This document shows, piece by piece, positions 55,224 through 64,000 of a DNA stretch of 64,000 nt (within the stretch, counting starts at the first letter, position 1; each line of letters opens with the position of its first letter). The DNA comes from Rhizobium nepotum 39/7 (GTDB lineage Bacteria; Pseudomonadota; Alphaproteobacteria; Rhizobiales; Rhizobiaceae), in the NCBI RefSeq assembly GCF_000949865.1, contig NZ_JWJH01000018.1, positions 1-64,000 of the forward strand. The letters run 5' to 3'. Below the pieces are notes generated by a model. That model was not told where the DNA came from. It worked only from the letters and a program-made list of their open reading frames with translations, and made no database searches. A program made the position numbers and the translations under genes.

Positions 55224-56819
55224 ATGGCACCTCGCGTACTCGTATCTGACGAACTGTCGGAAACCGCCGTCCAGATCTTTCGTGATCGTGGCGTCGAAGT
55301 CGATTTCCAGCCGAAGCTCGGCAAGGACAAGGACAAGCTGGCTGAAATCATCGGCAATTACGATGGTCTTGCCATTCGTTCCGCCACCAAGGCGACCGAA
55401 AAGCTGATCGAGGCGGCGACCAACCTCAAGGTCATCGGCCGCGCCGGCATCGGTGTCGACAATGTCGATATTCCGGCCGCCTCGCGCCGTGGTATCATTG
55501 TCATGAACACGCCGTTCGGCAACTCCATCACCACCGCCGAACATGCGATTGCGCTGATGTTCGCCGTCGCGCGCCAGCTTCCGGCCGCCGATAGCTCCAC
55601 GCAGGCGGGCAAGTGGGAAAAGTCGAAATTCATGGGTGTCGAAATCACCGGCAAGACACTCGGCGTCATCGGTGCCGGCAATATCGGCTCCATCGTCTGC
55701 TCGCGCGCACTTGGTCTCAAGATGCATGTTCTGGCCTACGACCCCTTCCTGTCGCCGGAGCGCGCGCAGGAAATGGGCGTGACCAAGGTTGAACTGGACG
55801 AGCTTCTGGCGCAGGCTGATTTCATCACCCTGCATGTGCCGATGACCGACAAGACACGTGGCATTCTGGGCGCTGAAAACCTTGCCAAGACCAAGAAGGG
55901 CGTGCGTATCGTCAACTGCGCCCGTGGCGGCCTGGTGGATGAGGCAGCCCTTGCCGAAGCCATCAAGTCGGGCCATGTCGCAGGCGCCGGTTTCGACGTG
56001 TTCGAAGTCGAACCCGCCACCGAAAGCCCGCTGTTCGGCCTGCCGAACGTCGTCTGCACGCCGCATCTTGGCGCATCGACCACGGAAGCGCAGGAAAACG
56101 TTGCCCTTCAGGTTGCCGAGCAGATGTCGGATTATCTGGTCAAGGGCGCCGTCTCCAACGCCATCAACATGCCGTCGATCACGGCGGAAGAAGCCCCGCG
56201 CCTGAAGCCCTTCATCCGTCTGGCGGATGTTCTCGGTTCTTTCGTCGGCCAGGTGCAGGAAAGCGCAACGAAGGAAATCGAAATCCTTTATGACGGTGCA
56301 ACCGCCAACATGAACACCAAGGCGCTGACCAGCGCGCTGCTGGCCGGCCTCATCCGCACTCAGGTAGCGGATGTGAACATGGTTTCCGCACCTGTCATGA
56401 TCAAGGAAAAGGGCATCATCCTGTCCGAAGTCAAGCGTGACAAGACCGGCGTTTACGACGGTTACATCAAGCTGACGGTCAAGACGGAAAACCAGATCCG
56501 CTCGGTCGCCGGCACGGTGTTTTCGGATGGCAAGCCGCGCTTCATCCAGATCAAGAACATCAACATGGATGCGGATGTCGGATCGCACATGATCTACATC
56601 ACCAACACCGACGTTCCCGGCATGATCGGCTTCATGGGCACCACGCTCGGCGAGGCTGGCGTCAACATCGCCAACTTCCAGCTCGGCCGTGAAAAGGAAG
56701 CCGGCGACGCCATCGCGCTTCTTTATGTCGATGGTCCTGTCTCCGAAGATGTGCTGGACAAGCTGCGTGCCAACCCGGCGATCCGCCAGGTCAGGCCGCT
56801 GACCTTCAACATCGACTGA
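55224..56819 (+). CDS. serA: D-3-phosphoglycerate dehydrogenase
   Basis: First step of serine synthesis: oxidation of 3-phosphoglycerate. 531 residues, the long form: NAD fold GKTLGVIGAGNIGSIVCSRAL, catalytic NCARGGLVDEAAL and VCTPHLGASTTEAQE, an intervening allosteric domain and a C-terminal ACT domain (DVPGMIGFMGTTLGEAGVNI) for serine feedback. AAGGAG lies upstream. Its substrate comes from the pgk reaction. Confidence 0.97.
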   Translation: MAPRVLVSDELSETAVQIFRDRGVEVDFQPKLGKDKDKLAEIIGNYDGLAIRSATKATEKLIEAATNLKVIGRAGIGVDNVDIPAASRRGIIVMNTPFGNSITTAEHAIALMFAVARQLPAADSSTQAGKWEKSKFMGVEITGKTLGVIGAGNIGSIVCSRALGLKMHVLAYDPFLSPERAQEMGVTKVELDELLAQADFITLHVPMTDKTRGILGAENLAKTKKGVRIVNCARGGLVDEAALAEAIKSGHVAGAGFDVFEVEPATESPLFGLPNVVCTPHLGASTTEAQENVALQVAEQMSDYLVKGAVSNAINMPSITAEEAPRLKPFIRLADVLGSFVGQVQESATKEIEILYDGATANMNTKALTSALLAGLIRTQVADVNMVSAPVMIKEKGIILSEVKRDKTGVYDGYIKLTVKTENQIRSVAGTVFSDGKPRFIQIKNINMDADVGSHMIYITNTDVPGMIGFMGTTLGEAGVNIANFQLGREKEAGDAIALLYVDGPVSEDVLDKLRANPAIRQVRPLTFNID

Positions 56820-56851
56820 TACCTATCGTTCCTCCCAAGGGGACAATGAGG

Positions 56852-56885
56852 CCCGGTGCAGGGGAAACCCTGTGCCGGGTTTTTT
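56852..56885 (+). terminator. Terminator after serA
   Basis: CCCGGTGCAGGG pairs with CCCTGTGCCGGG (two G-U pairs) around GAAA, then TTTTTT. Confidence 0.9.
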
Positions 56886-57044
56886 ATCTCTGGAACCGCC
56901 GGTTTCAACGAAATACGCGCGCGTTTCCTCCACTGGTTGCATATCACGAAAAATTTAAGCCGCGCATACTAAAAATGATGATCATGAGTTGCTATATCGC
57001 CTGCTGACAGCTGCTCATGGGAGGGCGGCCAACAGGAGATAACA

Positions 57045-58127
57045 ATGTTTGCTGCCTTTCGGCGCTTCAAGGGTTTGTTCGCAGTCGCCGCGCTTGGTAT
57101 CGCGGTATCTTTCGTCGCCGTCGACATGGCGGAAGCACGCCGCGCCAGCGGCGGTTTTGGTAGCCGTGGCACAAGGACGTTTTCCGCGCCGCCATCGACC
57201 AGCACCGCACCCGGCCAGACCGCGCCGATCAACCGCAGCATGACGCCGAATACCCAGCAGAACCAGGCAACGCCCAGCGCGGCCCAGCCGGCCCGTCCCG
57301 GCGCACAGGCGCCGCAGCAGAGCCGTGGCCTGTTTGGCGGCATGATGGGTGGCCTTATGGGCGGCCTGTTGATGGGTGGCCTGTTCGGCATGCTGATGGG
57401 CGGCGGTTTTGGCGGCATGGCCGGTTTCTTCGGCATGTTGCTGCAGGCAGCGCTGATCGGCCTTCTGGTCATGTTCGCCATGCGCTTCTTCGCATCGCGC
57501 CGTCAGGGGCAGCCCGCTTTTGGCGCGGCAAACGGCTCGGCGCGCACGGATAATTCCGGCTCCTCCTTTAAGGGCGGTTCGCAGGCAGCACCTTCGACGT
57601 CCTCGTTCAAAATCCCGAAGATCGGCGCGCTTGCCGGTGCTGCGGGCGGCGCGGCCGTGGCTTCTGCCGCAACGGCGAAGCCGGTGGCGCATGCAAACGC
57701 CATTTCTGAAGGCGACGAGATCGGTGTTACGCAGGGCGACCTCGAAACTTTCCAGAAAATGCTGGAAGACGTTCAGTCTGCCTATTCGGCCGAGGATTAC
57801 GGCACGTTGCGCAAGCTGACGACACCGGAAGCCATGTCTTATCTTGCCGAGGAACTGAGCGACAATGCCACGAGCGGCGTGAAAAACGACGTGCGCGACG
57901 TGAAGCTGCTGCAGGGCGACGTTGCCGAAGCCTGGCACGAAGAGGGCCAGGATTATGCGACGGTGGCCATGCGCTACTCCGCCATCGACATTATGCGCGA
58001 TCGCACCTCGGGAAAGGTAATCGAGGGTGATGAGCAGCATCCGTCCGAAGCGGTGGAAATGTGGACCTTCGTACGCCGTGGCGGCAACGACAACTGGCAG
58101 GTCGCCGCTATTCAGGCCGCTGCCTGA
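57045..58127 (+). CDS. Tim44-like domain membrane protein
   Basis: 360 residues. Signal-like N terminus (AVAALGIAVSFVAVDMAEAR), a Pro/Ala/Gln-rich stretch, a Gly/Met-rich segment (GLFGGMMGGLMGGLLMGGLF and MLMGGGFGGM) leading into one membrane helix (AALIGLLVMFAMRFF), a linker, and a C-terminal Tim44 domain (about 235-360: LETFQKMLEDVQSAYSAEDY; EAVEMWTFVRRGG). Tim44 is the mitochondrial import protein; bacterial relatives act at the membrane with unknown partners. Confidence 0.88.
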   Translation: MFAAFRRFKGLFAVAALGIAVSFVAVDMAEARRASGGFGSRGTRTFSAPPSTSTAPGQTAPINRSMTPNTQQNQATPSAAQPARPGAQAPQQSRGLFGGMMGGLMGGLLMGGLFGMLMGGGFGGMAGFFGMLLQAALIGLLVMFAMRFFASRRQGQPAFGAANGSARTDNSGSSFKGGSQAAPSTSSFKIPKIGALAGAAGGAAVASAATAKPVAHANAISEGDEIGVTQGDLETFQKMLEDVQSAYSAEDYGTLRKLTTPEAMSYLAEELSDNATSGVKNDVRDVKLLQGDVAEAWHEEGQDYATVAMRYSAIDIMRDRTSGKVIEGDEQHPSEAVEMWTFVRRGGNDNWQVAAIQAAA

Positions 58128-58158
58128 GGCGACACATATTCCCTAGCTGAATGAAATG

Positions 58159-58190
58159 GCCCGGAGGTTTTACGAACCTCCGGGCTTTCG
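58159..58190 (+). terminator. Terminator after the Tim44-like gene
   Basis: An 11-bp stem GCCCGGAGGTT / AACCTCCGGGC around TTACG, followed by TTTCGTTTG. Confidence 0.85.
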
Positions 58191-58637
58191 TTTGTCATGA
58201 TTGGCGATGTCCGGATATCATTCCCCTTCGCGGCTTTTCCAGTGATTCTGCCGGTCGCTCGGCAAAACCGATGGGAGGGCAAAACACTCCCGAAAAACGA
58301 TGATAAATCTAACGGGTGATATCTGCAGGCCCGTAAGCCGGGTTGTTCGCTTTTGTCCCTGCCATGCAAGGGTTTACGCGCTCGTTGTTGAGGCATCTCG
58401 CCGGCGCATGGCTTGGAGGCTCCACGGAATCGCCATTTTTTATTCATCCGGTGTTCAGTCCCTGCATCCTAACCAGAATGTACACACGTCAATGTTACTT
58501 TTCGCGCCGTTTCTAAACCGCTTTGGAAAGGAACCACAGGCGCAAAACAGCGTTGACAATCCAAACCCCGGCTCGCCCTCAGCAAGCCGGGCCGTGGCCG
58601 GGCGATGCACGGCCCGCGAGAATGGAGAGCTATCGAA
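58191..58637. other. Long non-coding stretch before opgC
   Basis: 447 bp without a convincing gene. It contains several hairpin-forming pieces: GGGAG / CTCCC near 58275, GCCATGC / GCATGGC near 58360-58412, a GGAGGCTCC palindrome near 58417, and a T6 run at about 58436-58441. A structured RNA or long leader is possible; no known family was recognised. Confidence 0.5.
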
Positions 58638-59828
58638 ATGAAACGCTTTGACCTGATCGACGGGATGCGCGGTTACTTCCTCGTCTTCATGCTGATCAAC
58701 CATCTGGTGTTCGCCGGCGGTTTCTGGCTGGTGGAAATCAACCATCGGCAGTTTGCATTCGTTGAGGATGCACAGGGTTTCGTGTTTCTCTCCGGCCTGC
58801 TGATCGGCATGGTCTATGCCCGCAAGATGATGAAATACGGTTATGACGCCGGTAAACAGATGATCTGGAACCGGGCGCTGGAGCTTTACCGGTATGCGAT
58901 GGGTCTCGTCATCGCCGTGCTGTTCTTCCGCATGGTCATTCCGCATGCACCCTATATCTGGTACAACTGGCTCGGTATGACGACGTTCGACGATCCGCTG
59001 CGCCTTGCGGCCATCGCGACGTTCCTCTTCCAGCCGACCTTCATGGATATCCTGCCACAATACATCGTCTACATGCTGTTTGCTCCGGTCCTTGTTAAGC
59101 TCTGCCTCGATGGCAAGTGGGCCTATGTCATGGCCGGCTCGCTGCTGGTCTGGATGGCCGGCCAGCTCGGTCTCCAGCAGATCGTGACGACGCCGCTCAA
59201 CGAACTTGTGAAGGGCGCCGACGAACAGGGCATCCGTGTCAGCTTCAACCTTCTCGGCTGGCAGCTGGTGTTCTATTCGGCGCTGGTGCTGGGCGCGATG
59301 ACGGCGCAGAACCGTATCCCGTGGAAGGCGATCTTCTCGCCGCAGCACACCTGGCTGCCGAAGGCCGCCCTTGTCATCTGCCTGTTCTTCATGCCGTTGC
59401 GCATCGCCACCGCCTGGGGCCTGATGCCGGAATTCATGATGGGCAAGTTTTCGACCATGGAGATCCGCGCCGATTTCGGTCCGGTCTACCTCATCAACTT
59501 CCTTGCTGTCGGTGTCGGCCTGACCTGGCTGGTGATCGCGGGGCCCAATCACCACCGTCCGCTGGTCCGTTCCATCGCCGAGGGCGTGATCTGGGTGCTT
59601 TCGCTGAAGTTCCTGCAATTGCTCGGCCGCCATTCGCTTCAGGTCTATGTCTGGCATGTGGCGATCGTCTACGGCATCTATTATCTGGATGGCCGCACGG
59701 CGGAACTGTCGCAGGTCAGCAAGACGCTGATCGCCCTCACTGCAATCGGTTTGTTGGCCTTGCCGGCCCTGTGGAGGGAGCGCGACAAGTGGATTGGCGG
59801 CAGCGGCCAGAAAACGGCGGGCGCTTAA
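58638..59828 (+). CDS. opgC: OpgC-type acyltransferase (glucan modification)
   Basis: 396 residues and about ten membrane helices. RFDLIDGMRGYFLVFMLINH and DAQGFVFLSGLLIGMVYARK are the conserved OpgC_C starts, and SLQVYVWHVAIVYGIYY ends the domain. OpgC adds succinyl groups to periplasmic glucans, which rhizobia use in osmotic adaptation. GGAGAG precedes the ATG by eight bases. No glucan synthase lies close by, so the acceptor is inferred. Confidence 0.85.
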   Translation: MKRFDLIDGMRGYFLVFMLINHLVFAGGFWLVEINHRQFAFVEDAQGFVFLSGLLIGMVYARKMMKYGYDAGKQMIWNRALELYRYAMGLVIAVLFFRMVIPHAPYIWYNWLGMTTFDDPLRLAAIATFLFQPTFMDILPQYIVYMLFAPVLVKLCLDGKWAYVMAGSLLVWMAGQLGLQQIVTTPLNELVKGADEQGIRVSFNLLGWQLVFYSALVLGAMTAQNRIPWKAIFSPQHTWLPKAALVICLFFMPLRIATAWGLMPEFMMGKFSTMEIRADFGPVYLINFLAVGVGLTWLVIAGPNHHRPLVRSIAEGVIWVLSLKFLQLLGRHSLQVYVWHVAIVYGIYYLDGRTAELSQVSKTLIALTAIGLLALPALWRERDKWIGGSGQKTAGA

Positions 59829-60022
59829 CAGCCTGTGACGACCTGGATCTAATGCCTTTACGGGGCGGGTTTTCGCCCCGTACTTGCGTGCGCGGCCATT
59901 CCTTTCTATATGCAGCCCTTAAATCCGCATGACGGCGAGGCAGGACGGTCGGTTTTTCGACTGAAGCTCCCGCGGCGGATGACCGACAGGCGGCGGGGCC
60001 TTTACCCCCGTTATGACTGACG

Positions 60023-61231
60023 ATGGGAAAAAACGTGAATACGCTCGATTTTGACAAGAGGCCGGAAGATACCCGGATCGTTGTCGCCATGTCCGGTGGC
60101 GTCGATTCTTCTGTTGTGGCCGGTATCCTCAAGCGCGAGGGCTATGATGTCCTCGGCATTACTCTCCAGCTTTATGATCACGGTGCGGCCGTGCATCGCG
60201 CCGGCTCCTGCTGTGCGGGGCAGGATATTGACGATGCGCGCAGGGTTTGCGAAACGCTCGGCATTCCCCACTATGTGCTGGATTACGAAGCGCGGTTCCG
60301 CGAAACCGTCATCAATCCCTTCGCCGAAGCCTATGCGATGGGGGAAACGCCGATCCCCTGCGTTGCCTGCAACCAGACAGTAAAATTCGCCGATCTACTG
60401 GCCACGGCGCGGGAACTCGGTGCCGATGCGCTGGCGACCGGCCATTATATCCGCTCGCGCCCCAATCCCGGTGCCAGTCAGCCTGGGCGCCGCGCGCTCT
60501 ATCGCCCGATCGATAGCGACCGTGACCAGAGCTGGTTCCTGTTTGCGACCACGCAGGAGCAGATCGATTATCTGCGGTTTCCGCTCGGTGGTCTCTCCAA
60601 GGCGGAAACGCGGGCGCTGGCGGAAGATATGGGGCTCGTGGTCGCCAAAAAGGCGGACAGCCAGGACATCTGTTTTGTGCCGCAGGGCAAATATACCGAT
60701 ATCATCAACAAGCTGAAGCCGAATGCGGCCTTGGTCGGCGATATCGTTCATCTGGATGGGCGCGTGCTCGGCCGTCATGACGGTATCGTGCATTATACGA
60801 TCGGTCAGCGCCGGGGCATCGGTGTCGCGACGGGAGAGCCGCTCTATGTCGTGCATCTCGATGCGCGCGGACGCAGGGTCATCGTCGGCCCGCGCGAGGC
60901 GCTGGAAACCCGCCGTGTCTATCTGCGCGACATGAACTGGCTTGGCGATGGCGCGCTCGCAGACGAGGCGGGGCAGGGGTTTACCTGCTTCGCAAAGGTG
61001 CGCTCCACCCGCCCGCCAATGGAAGCGGTGCTCCACACCGATGAAAACGGCATCTATGTGGATCTGATGACCGGCGAGGCCGGTGTCGCCCCCGGTCAAG
61101 CCTGCGTGCTCTATTCCGCACCGGGAGCCGACGCCCGCGTTTACGGCGGCGGCTTCATCGAACGTTCGGAACGCTCGGTGGAAGCCGAGGCTTCGCTGAA
61201 GGCGCTTTTGGAAAAGCCAGTTGCCGCCTGA
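60023..61231 (+). CDS. mnmA: tRNA-specific 2-thiouridylase MnmA
   Basis: Adds sulfur to U34 of Lys, Glu and Gln tRNAs. 402 residues: PP-loop [15 protein letters not shown] (SGGVDS 24-29), catalytic [11 protein letters not shown] (Cys116), [19 protein letters not shown] with the second cysteine, and the C-terminal domain with [18 protein letters not shown]. It is the only gene between opgC and tRNA-Met; the two tRNA genes that follow fit only by theme. Confidence 0.96.
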   Translation: MGKNVNTLDFDKRPEDTRIVVAMSGGVDSSVVAGILKREGYDVLGITLQLYDHGAAVHRAGSCCAGQDIDDARRVCETLGIPHYVLDYEARFRETVINPFAEAYAMGETPIPCVACNQTVKFADLLATARELGADALATGHYIRSRPNPGASQPGRRALYRPIDSDRDQSWFLFATTQEQIDYLRFPLGGLSKAETRALAEDMGLVVAKKADSQDICFVPQGKYTDIINKLKPNAALVGDIVHLDGRVLGRHDGIVHYTIGQRRGIGVATGEPLYVVHLDARGRRVIVGPREALETRRVYLRDMNWLGDGALADEAGQGFTCFAKVRSTRPPMEAVLHTDENGIYVDLMTGEAGVAPGQACVLYSAPGADARVYGGGFIERSERSVEAEASLKALLEKPVAA

Positions 61232-61285
61232 AACAATTCGCTTTTTGCGGTTACGCGGAAAGCGAATTTTTTGCGCATCTTGCGC

Positions 61286-61314
61286 TTGACACTGTAGGGA
61301 GCGGCACCTTATAA
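61286..61314 (+). promoter_or_regulatory. Sigma-70 promoter of tRNA-Met
   Basis: TTGACA, 17 bases, TTATAA: nearly consensus, with the start point expected about 46 bp before the tRNA 5' end. Confidence 0.75.
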
Positions 61315-61366
61315 GCCGCTCATCCTGATGGAGCGGGCGGTCATATGGCTGTCATGTTTCCACTGT

Positions 61367-61443
61367 GGCGGGGTAGCTCAGGTGGTTAGAGCAGCGGAAT
61401 CATAATCCGCGTGTCGGGGGTTCAAGTCCCTCTCCCGCTACCA
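61367..61443 (+). tRNA. tRNA-Met (anticodon CAT)
   Basis: 77 nt with encoded CCA. Acceptor GGCGGGG pairs with TCCCGCT (two G-U pairs), D arm GCTC / GAGC, anticodon stem GCGGA / TCCGC with loop ATCATAA and anticodon CAT, T arm GGGGGTTCAAGTCCC. It is not the initiator (its first pair is G-U, not the mismatch). A tRNA-Ile with lysidine (CAT) cannot be excluded, but the stem sequence matches rhizobial elongator Met genes. Confidence 0.85.
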
Positions 61444-61648
61444 TTTTCATCCAGAATTAAAAAATGCGTTGGTGTATTTTCGGCGTCTGTCGAAGGCTGA
61501 AAAGCGGCCTCGATCCTGGTGCCAACCGGTGGCGGTCGCCAAAAAAAGGGAAACCCGCCCGCTGTCAAATGCAGCCGACGGGTCTCAACCTTTACCCCCT
61601 CCCACAAGGGCGGCTGAACAAAAGCACATCAAATGAATTATGGCAAGA

Positions 61649-61948
61649 TCATGGCGACCATATTGTTGCGGTGGATGGCTCGGCGCGCCAATTTAACGGC
61701 GGATGGCAGAGCGTGACCACTTCGGTATGCTGTTCATAAGGCGATCGGTAGGATACGAGGTTGTCGGTGCAGCGCATTTCCGCAGGATTTGTATAGGTAC
61801 GTTCCGTTGCGCGTGGCTGATAGTGCGTTTTGTGTCCTGGGACCTGATCGTGACCATAAAGGATCGTGTCGGCGGCGAAAGACGCTATCGGCGTTGCGAG
61901 GATCGCGAATGCGGTAATAAGGGCGCTGCTTCTGAGATTTAAGGGCAT
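61649..61948 (-). CDS. Small exported protein of unknown function
   Basis: 99 residues with a good signal peptide (LRSSALITAFAILATPIASFA, cut before ADT) and a mature part of about 74 residues with two cysteines (MRCTDN, VTLCHPP) that can form one disulfide. No family recognised. It lies between the two tRNA genes and faces tRNA-Met. Confidence 0.65.
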   Translation of the reverse strand: MPLNLRSSALITAFAILATPIASFAADTILYGHDQVPGHKTHYQPRATERTYTNPAEMRCTDNLVSYRSPYEQHTEVVTLCHPPLNWRAEPSTATIWSP

Positions 61949-62076
61949 GGGTTGTTCCCCCGGCGTTGGTCAACGCAGGAGAACGCCTTGCGGGTGAAAG
62001 CTGTTCCGAGGCAGGCCGCTTATTTTTCGCGGCAGCACTTGATGACTTCCGTCAAAAACTCTGTCTGTGGGAAACT

Positions 62077-62151
62077 TGGAGCGGGCGAAGGGATTTGAAC
62101 CCTCGACCCCAACCTTGGCAAGGTTGTGCTCTACCCCTGAGCTACACCCGC
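62077..62151 (-). tRNA. tRNA-Gly (anticodon GCC)
   Basis: 75 nt with encoded CCA. Acceptor GCGGGTG / CGCCCGC, D arm GCTC / GAGC, anticodon stem CAACC / GGTTG with loop TTGCCAA, T arm GAGGGTTCAAATCCCTT. Anticodon GCC reads GGC and GGU. Confidence 0.95.
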
Positions 62152-62214
62152 TCAAATCCATCGGTCCGGGGTAGTACGCTGAACCGTGGGCCACCGCAGT
62201 GCGGCGACGGGCGC

Positions 62215-62243
62215 TATATCGCTCAATCGATTTTGGAATGCAA
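62215..62243 (-). promoter_or_regulatory. Putative promoter of tRNA-Gly
   Basis: On the minus strand TTGCAT, 17 bases, GATATA, about 64 bp before the tRNA 5' end. Confidence 0.4.
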
Positions 62244-62407
62244 CAGGGAAATGACAAAAACGCGAAAATTTCTTTGAGAAATGCGACAAGCGGCGGAAAT
62301 GATTGGGAATTTTCGTCCCGTTCCTTTTTCTCGCGTTGCCAAGCTCCGGTTGCCGCCTTAATCATGAGGGAGAAGATATCGGAACAGGCTAAGGCAGGCA
62401 GCAGGAT

Positions 62408-62917
62408 ATGGCGGAAAATTCTCCGAAGACGGCAGCGGACTTGTTCGCGTTTCTGGACGGGCTCGGCATCGAACATAAGACGAAACAACATGAGCCGGTC
62501 TATACCGTTGCCGAATCCCAGTCGCTGCGCGACCTCATTCCCGGCGGCCATACGAAGAACCTTTTTGTGAAGGACAAGAAGGATCAATATTTCGTTCTGA
62601 CCGTTGAAGAAAATGCGGTCGTCGATCTGAAGAGCGTTCACAAGACGATTGGTGCGGCAAGTCGCGTCTCCTTCGGCAGACCGGAAAAAATGCTCGAATA
62701 TCTGGGCGTCGTGCCTGGATCGGTCACCGTTTTCGGCGCCATCAACGACACCGATGGGCAGGTGACCTTCGTGCTCGACAGCAATCTTCTGGAAAACGAG
62801 CTGATCAACGGTCATCCGCTTTCCAACGACCAGACGACGACGATAGGAAACAAGGATCTCATTCGCTTTCTCGAGGCGACCGGCCACACGCCGCTTGTCT
62901 TGAAAGTCAGCGAGTGA
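62408..62917 (+). CDS. YbaK/ProX-type aminoacyl-tRNA deacylase
   Basis: 169 residues of the prolyl-tRNA-synthetase-associated editing domain, PrdX/ProXp-ala branch. EHKTKQHEPVYTVAESQSLR, GGHTKNLFVKDKKDQYFVLTV with the conserved Lys, ASRVSFGRPEKMLEYLGVVPGSV and FVLDSNLLENELINGHPLSN are present. It removes Ala wrongly attached to tRNA-Pro. AGGAT precedes the ATG. Confidence 0.9.
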   Translation: MAENSPKTAADLFAFLDGLGIEHKTKQHEPVYTVAESQSLRDLIPGGHTKNLFVKDKKDQYFVLTVEENAVVDLKSVHKTIGAASRVSFGRPEKMLEYLGVVPGSVTVFGAINDTDGQVTFVLDSNLLENELINGHPLSNDQTTTIGNKDLIRFLEATGHTPLVLKVSE

Positions 62918-62970
62918 GATACGATCTTTGCTTCAACTAAGATGTACGACAGAGATTACGGGAGACCGGC

Positions 62971-63939
62971 ATGAGCGGCACGAACAATCCTTACGGCAGT
63001 TCCTATGGCGGACAGATGTCTGGCAACGCGCAATATAACGGGGACCTCAACGGTGCGTCCTCCGGCCACATCAAGGACACCACGACGGCCGCCTTCTCCA
63101 AGGATGTTCTCGAGGAATCTCGCCACCAGCCGGTTCTGGTGGATTTCTGGGCGCCGTGGTGCGGCCCCTGCAAACAGCTGACGCCGGTGCTCGAAAAGGC
63201 CGTGAACGAGGCGAATGGCCGCGTGAAGCTCGTGAAGCTGAACATCGACGATCACCCGTCTATTCCGGGCCAGCTCGGCATCCAGTCCATTCCCGCCATC
63301 GTTGCCTTTGCTGATGGCAGGCCGGTGGACGGCTTCATGGGCGCCGTGCCGGAAAGTCAGATCAAGCAGTTCATCGACAAGATCGCCGGACCCGATGCGG
63401 GTGATCCGAAAGCTGAGATCGAAGCTGTTCTCGCCGAGGCGAAGCAGCTTCTGGCCGATGGCGATCATAATGGTGCGGCGCAGTTGTTCGGCGCCGTCAT
63501 GCAGGCCGATCCGGAAAACCCGGCCGCGATCGCTGGTATCGCCGAATGCATGATTGCCGTCGGGCAATATGAACGGGCAAGCGAACTCCTCTCGTCCCTG
63601 CCGGCGGAAGTCGCCGAGGATGCGGGCATTCAGCTCGTCACGAAAAAGATTGCCCAATATGAAGAAGCCCGCAAGATCGGCGATCCGGTGGCGCTGGAAC
63701 GTGATCTCGCGCTCGATCCCGATAATTACGAGGCGCGGGTGAAGCTTGCCAAGGTTCTGAACGCTCAGGGGCGACGCGACGAGGCGGCAGACCATCTGCT
63801 CTACGTCATGCGCAAGGACAGGACCTTCGATGATGACGGCGCGCGCCGCCAGCTTCTGGAATTTTTCGAAGCCTGGGGCTTCAAGGACCCGGCAAGTGTC
63901 GCGGGCCGCAGGAAGCTTTCGGCGATATTGTTTTCGTAA
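62971..63939 (+). CDS. CnoX-like thioredoxin/TPR co-chaperone
   Basis: 322 residues. After a Gly/Asn-rich start of about 30 residues comes a thioredoxin domain with FWAPWCGPCKQLTPVLEKAV (CGPC, Cys64 and Cys67) and QSIPAIVAFADG, then TPR repeats from about residue 145 (EAVLAEAKQLLADGDHNGAA; EARVKLAKVLNAQGRRDEAA). E. coli CnoX (YbbN) has the same layout and protects proteins from chlorine stress by working with GroEL and DnaK. Unlike E. coli CnoX, this one keeps both redox cysteines. It ends 61 bp before the window edge. Confidence 0.92.
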   Translation: MSGTNNPYGSSYGGQMSGNAQYNGDLNGASSGHIKDTTTAAFSKDVLEESRHQPVLVDFWAPWCGPCKQLTPVLEKAVNEANGRVKLVKLNIDDHPSIPGQLGIQSIPAIVAFADGRPVDGFMGAVPESQIKQFIDKIAGPDAGDPKAEIEAVLAEAKQLLADGDHNGAAQLFGAVMQADPENPAAIAGIAECMIAVGQYERASELLSSLPAEVAEDAGIQLVTKKIAQYEEARKIGDPVALERDLALDPDNYEARVKLAKVLNAQGRRDEAADHLLYVMRKDRTFDDDGARRQLLEFFEAWGFKDPASVAGRRKLSAILFS

Positions 63940-64000
63940 TGCGGGCATATCCCGGCCATGGCGGTTGATCCGCCGGCCGGGCAGCAGTAAACAGGGGGCT

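Noticed and set aside
58320-58345. Similarity to the reverse complement of the RNase P RNA 3' end (AGGCCCGTAAGCCGGGTT)
   Set aside because: Only about 18 bases match; none of the remaining conserved RNase P blocks follow, so it is not rnpB.

Overview
This is chromosomal DNA of an alphaproteobacterium of the Rhizobiaceae, most probably an Agrobacterium (biovar 1 / A. fabrum type). The calls rest on the translated proteins: zinc-free L31 and L36, a class I aldolase, GapR, the CtrA-degradation adaptor RcdA, ZapA followed by 6S RNA, the alphaproteobacterial serC leader, and rhizobial DUF families. Base composition is evenly GC-rich, genes are tightly packed, and there is no prophage, insertion sequence, integrase or CRISPR array. 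From memory, not checkable here, this block lies on the linear secondary replicon in A. fabrum C58.

Layout. 1-3.7 kb: 5' part of pyruvate kinase, DUF1036, N-formylglutamate amidohydrolase, DUF1244, GapR and a TPR protein. 3.8-9.1 kb: rpmJ, purEK, two small YdcH-like proteins, a TauE-type exporter, a divergent ThiE and a Sel1-repeat protein. 9.3-12.6 kb: suhB, then a MotA/ExbB-like plus OmpA/MotB-like pair followed by an AT-richer small protein. 12.7-16.7 kb: an FAD dehydrogenase, an MsbA-type ABC exporter and rpmE. 16.8-19.5 kb: rcdA, a putative CtrA-controlled small RNA, DUF1192, an MFS transporter and a small membrane protein. 19.5-27.4 kb: a leftward central-carbon cluster tkt-gap-(K+/H+ antiporter)-pgk-fba, with a strong palindrome before fba. 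27.7-31.6 kb: DUF4164, zapA, 6S RNA, a CorC/HlyC protein, 5-formyl-THF cyclo-ligase and a YmdB-type phosphoesterase. 31.7-41.3 kb: an MBL-fold protein, a PPOX protein, yebC, LLM oxidoreductase, a chemoreceptor, ruvCAB, DinB and NUDIX proteins. 41.3-52.7 kb: ybgC-tolQRAB-pal-cpoB-tilS-ftsH-glmM. 52.9-58.1 kb: an outer-membrane beta-barrel protein, serC-serA behind a structured leader, and a Tim44-like protein. 58.6-63.9 kb: OpgC, mnmA, tRNA-Met, a secreted small protein, tRNA-Gly, a YbaK-type deacylase and a CnoX-like thioredoxin.

Most genes are housekeeping. The tol-pal genes maintain the envelope during division, ruvCAB resolves recombination intermediates, serCA makes serine from a glycolytic intermediate supplied by the gap-pgk products, and zapA, gapR and rcdA belong to cell-cycle and division control. 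Three perfect TTAA-N7-TTAA CtrA boxes were found (before rcdA, before the small RNA, before the outer-membrane protein), plus TTAACCAT half-sites before tolQ and pal, so part of this window looks like a CtrA-linked cell-cycle/envelope regulon.

The least explained items are the small RNA next to rcdA (about 99 nt, CU-rich, strong terminator), the orphan proton-channel motor pair with its small companion, and the 27-bp palindrome before fba. None is proven to be a new system; they are the best places to look.
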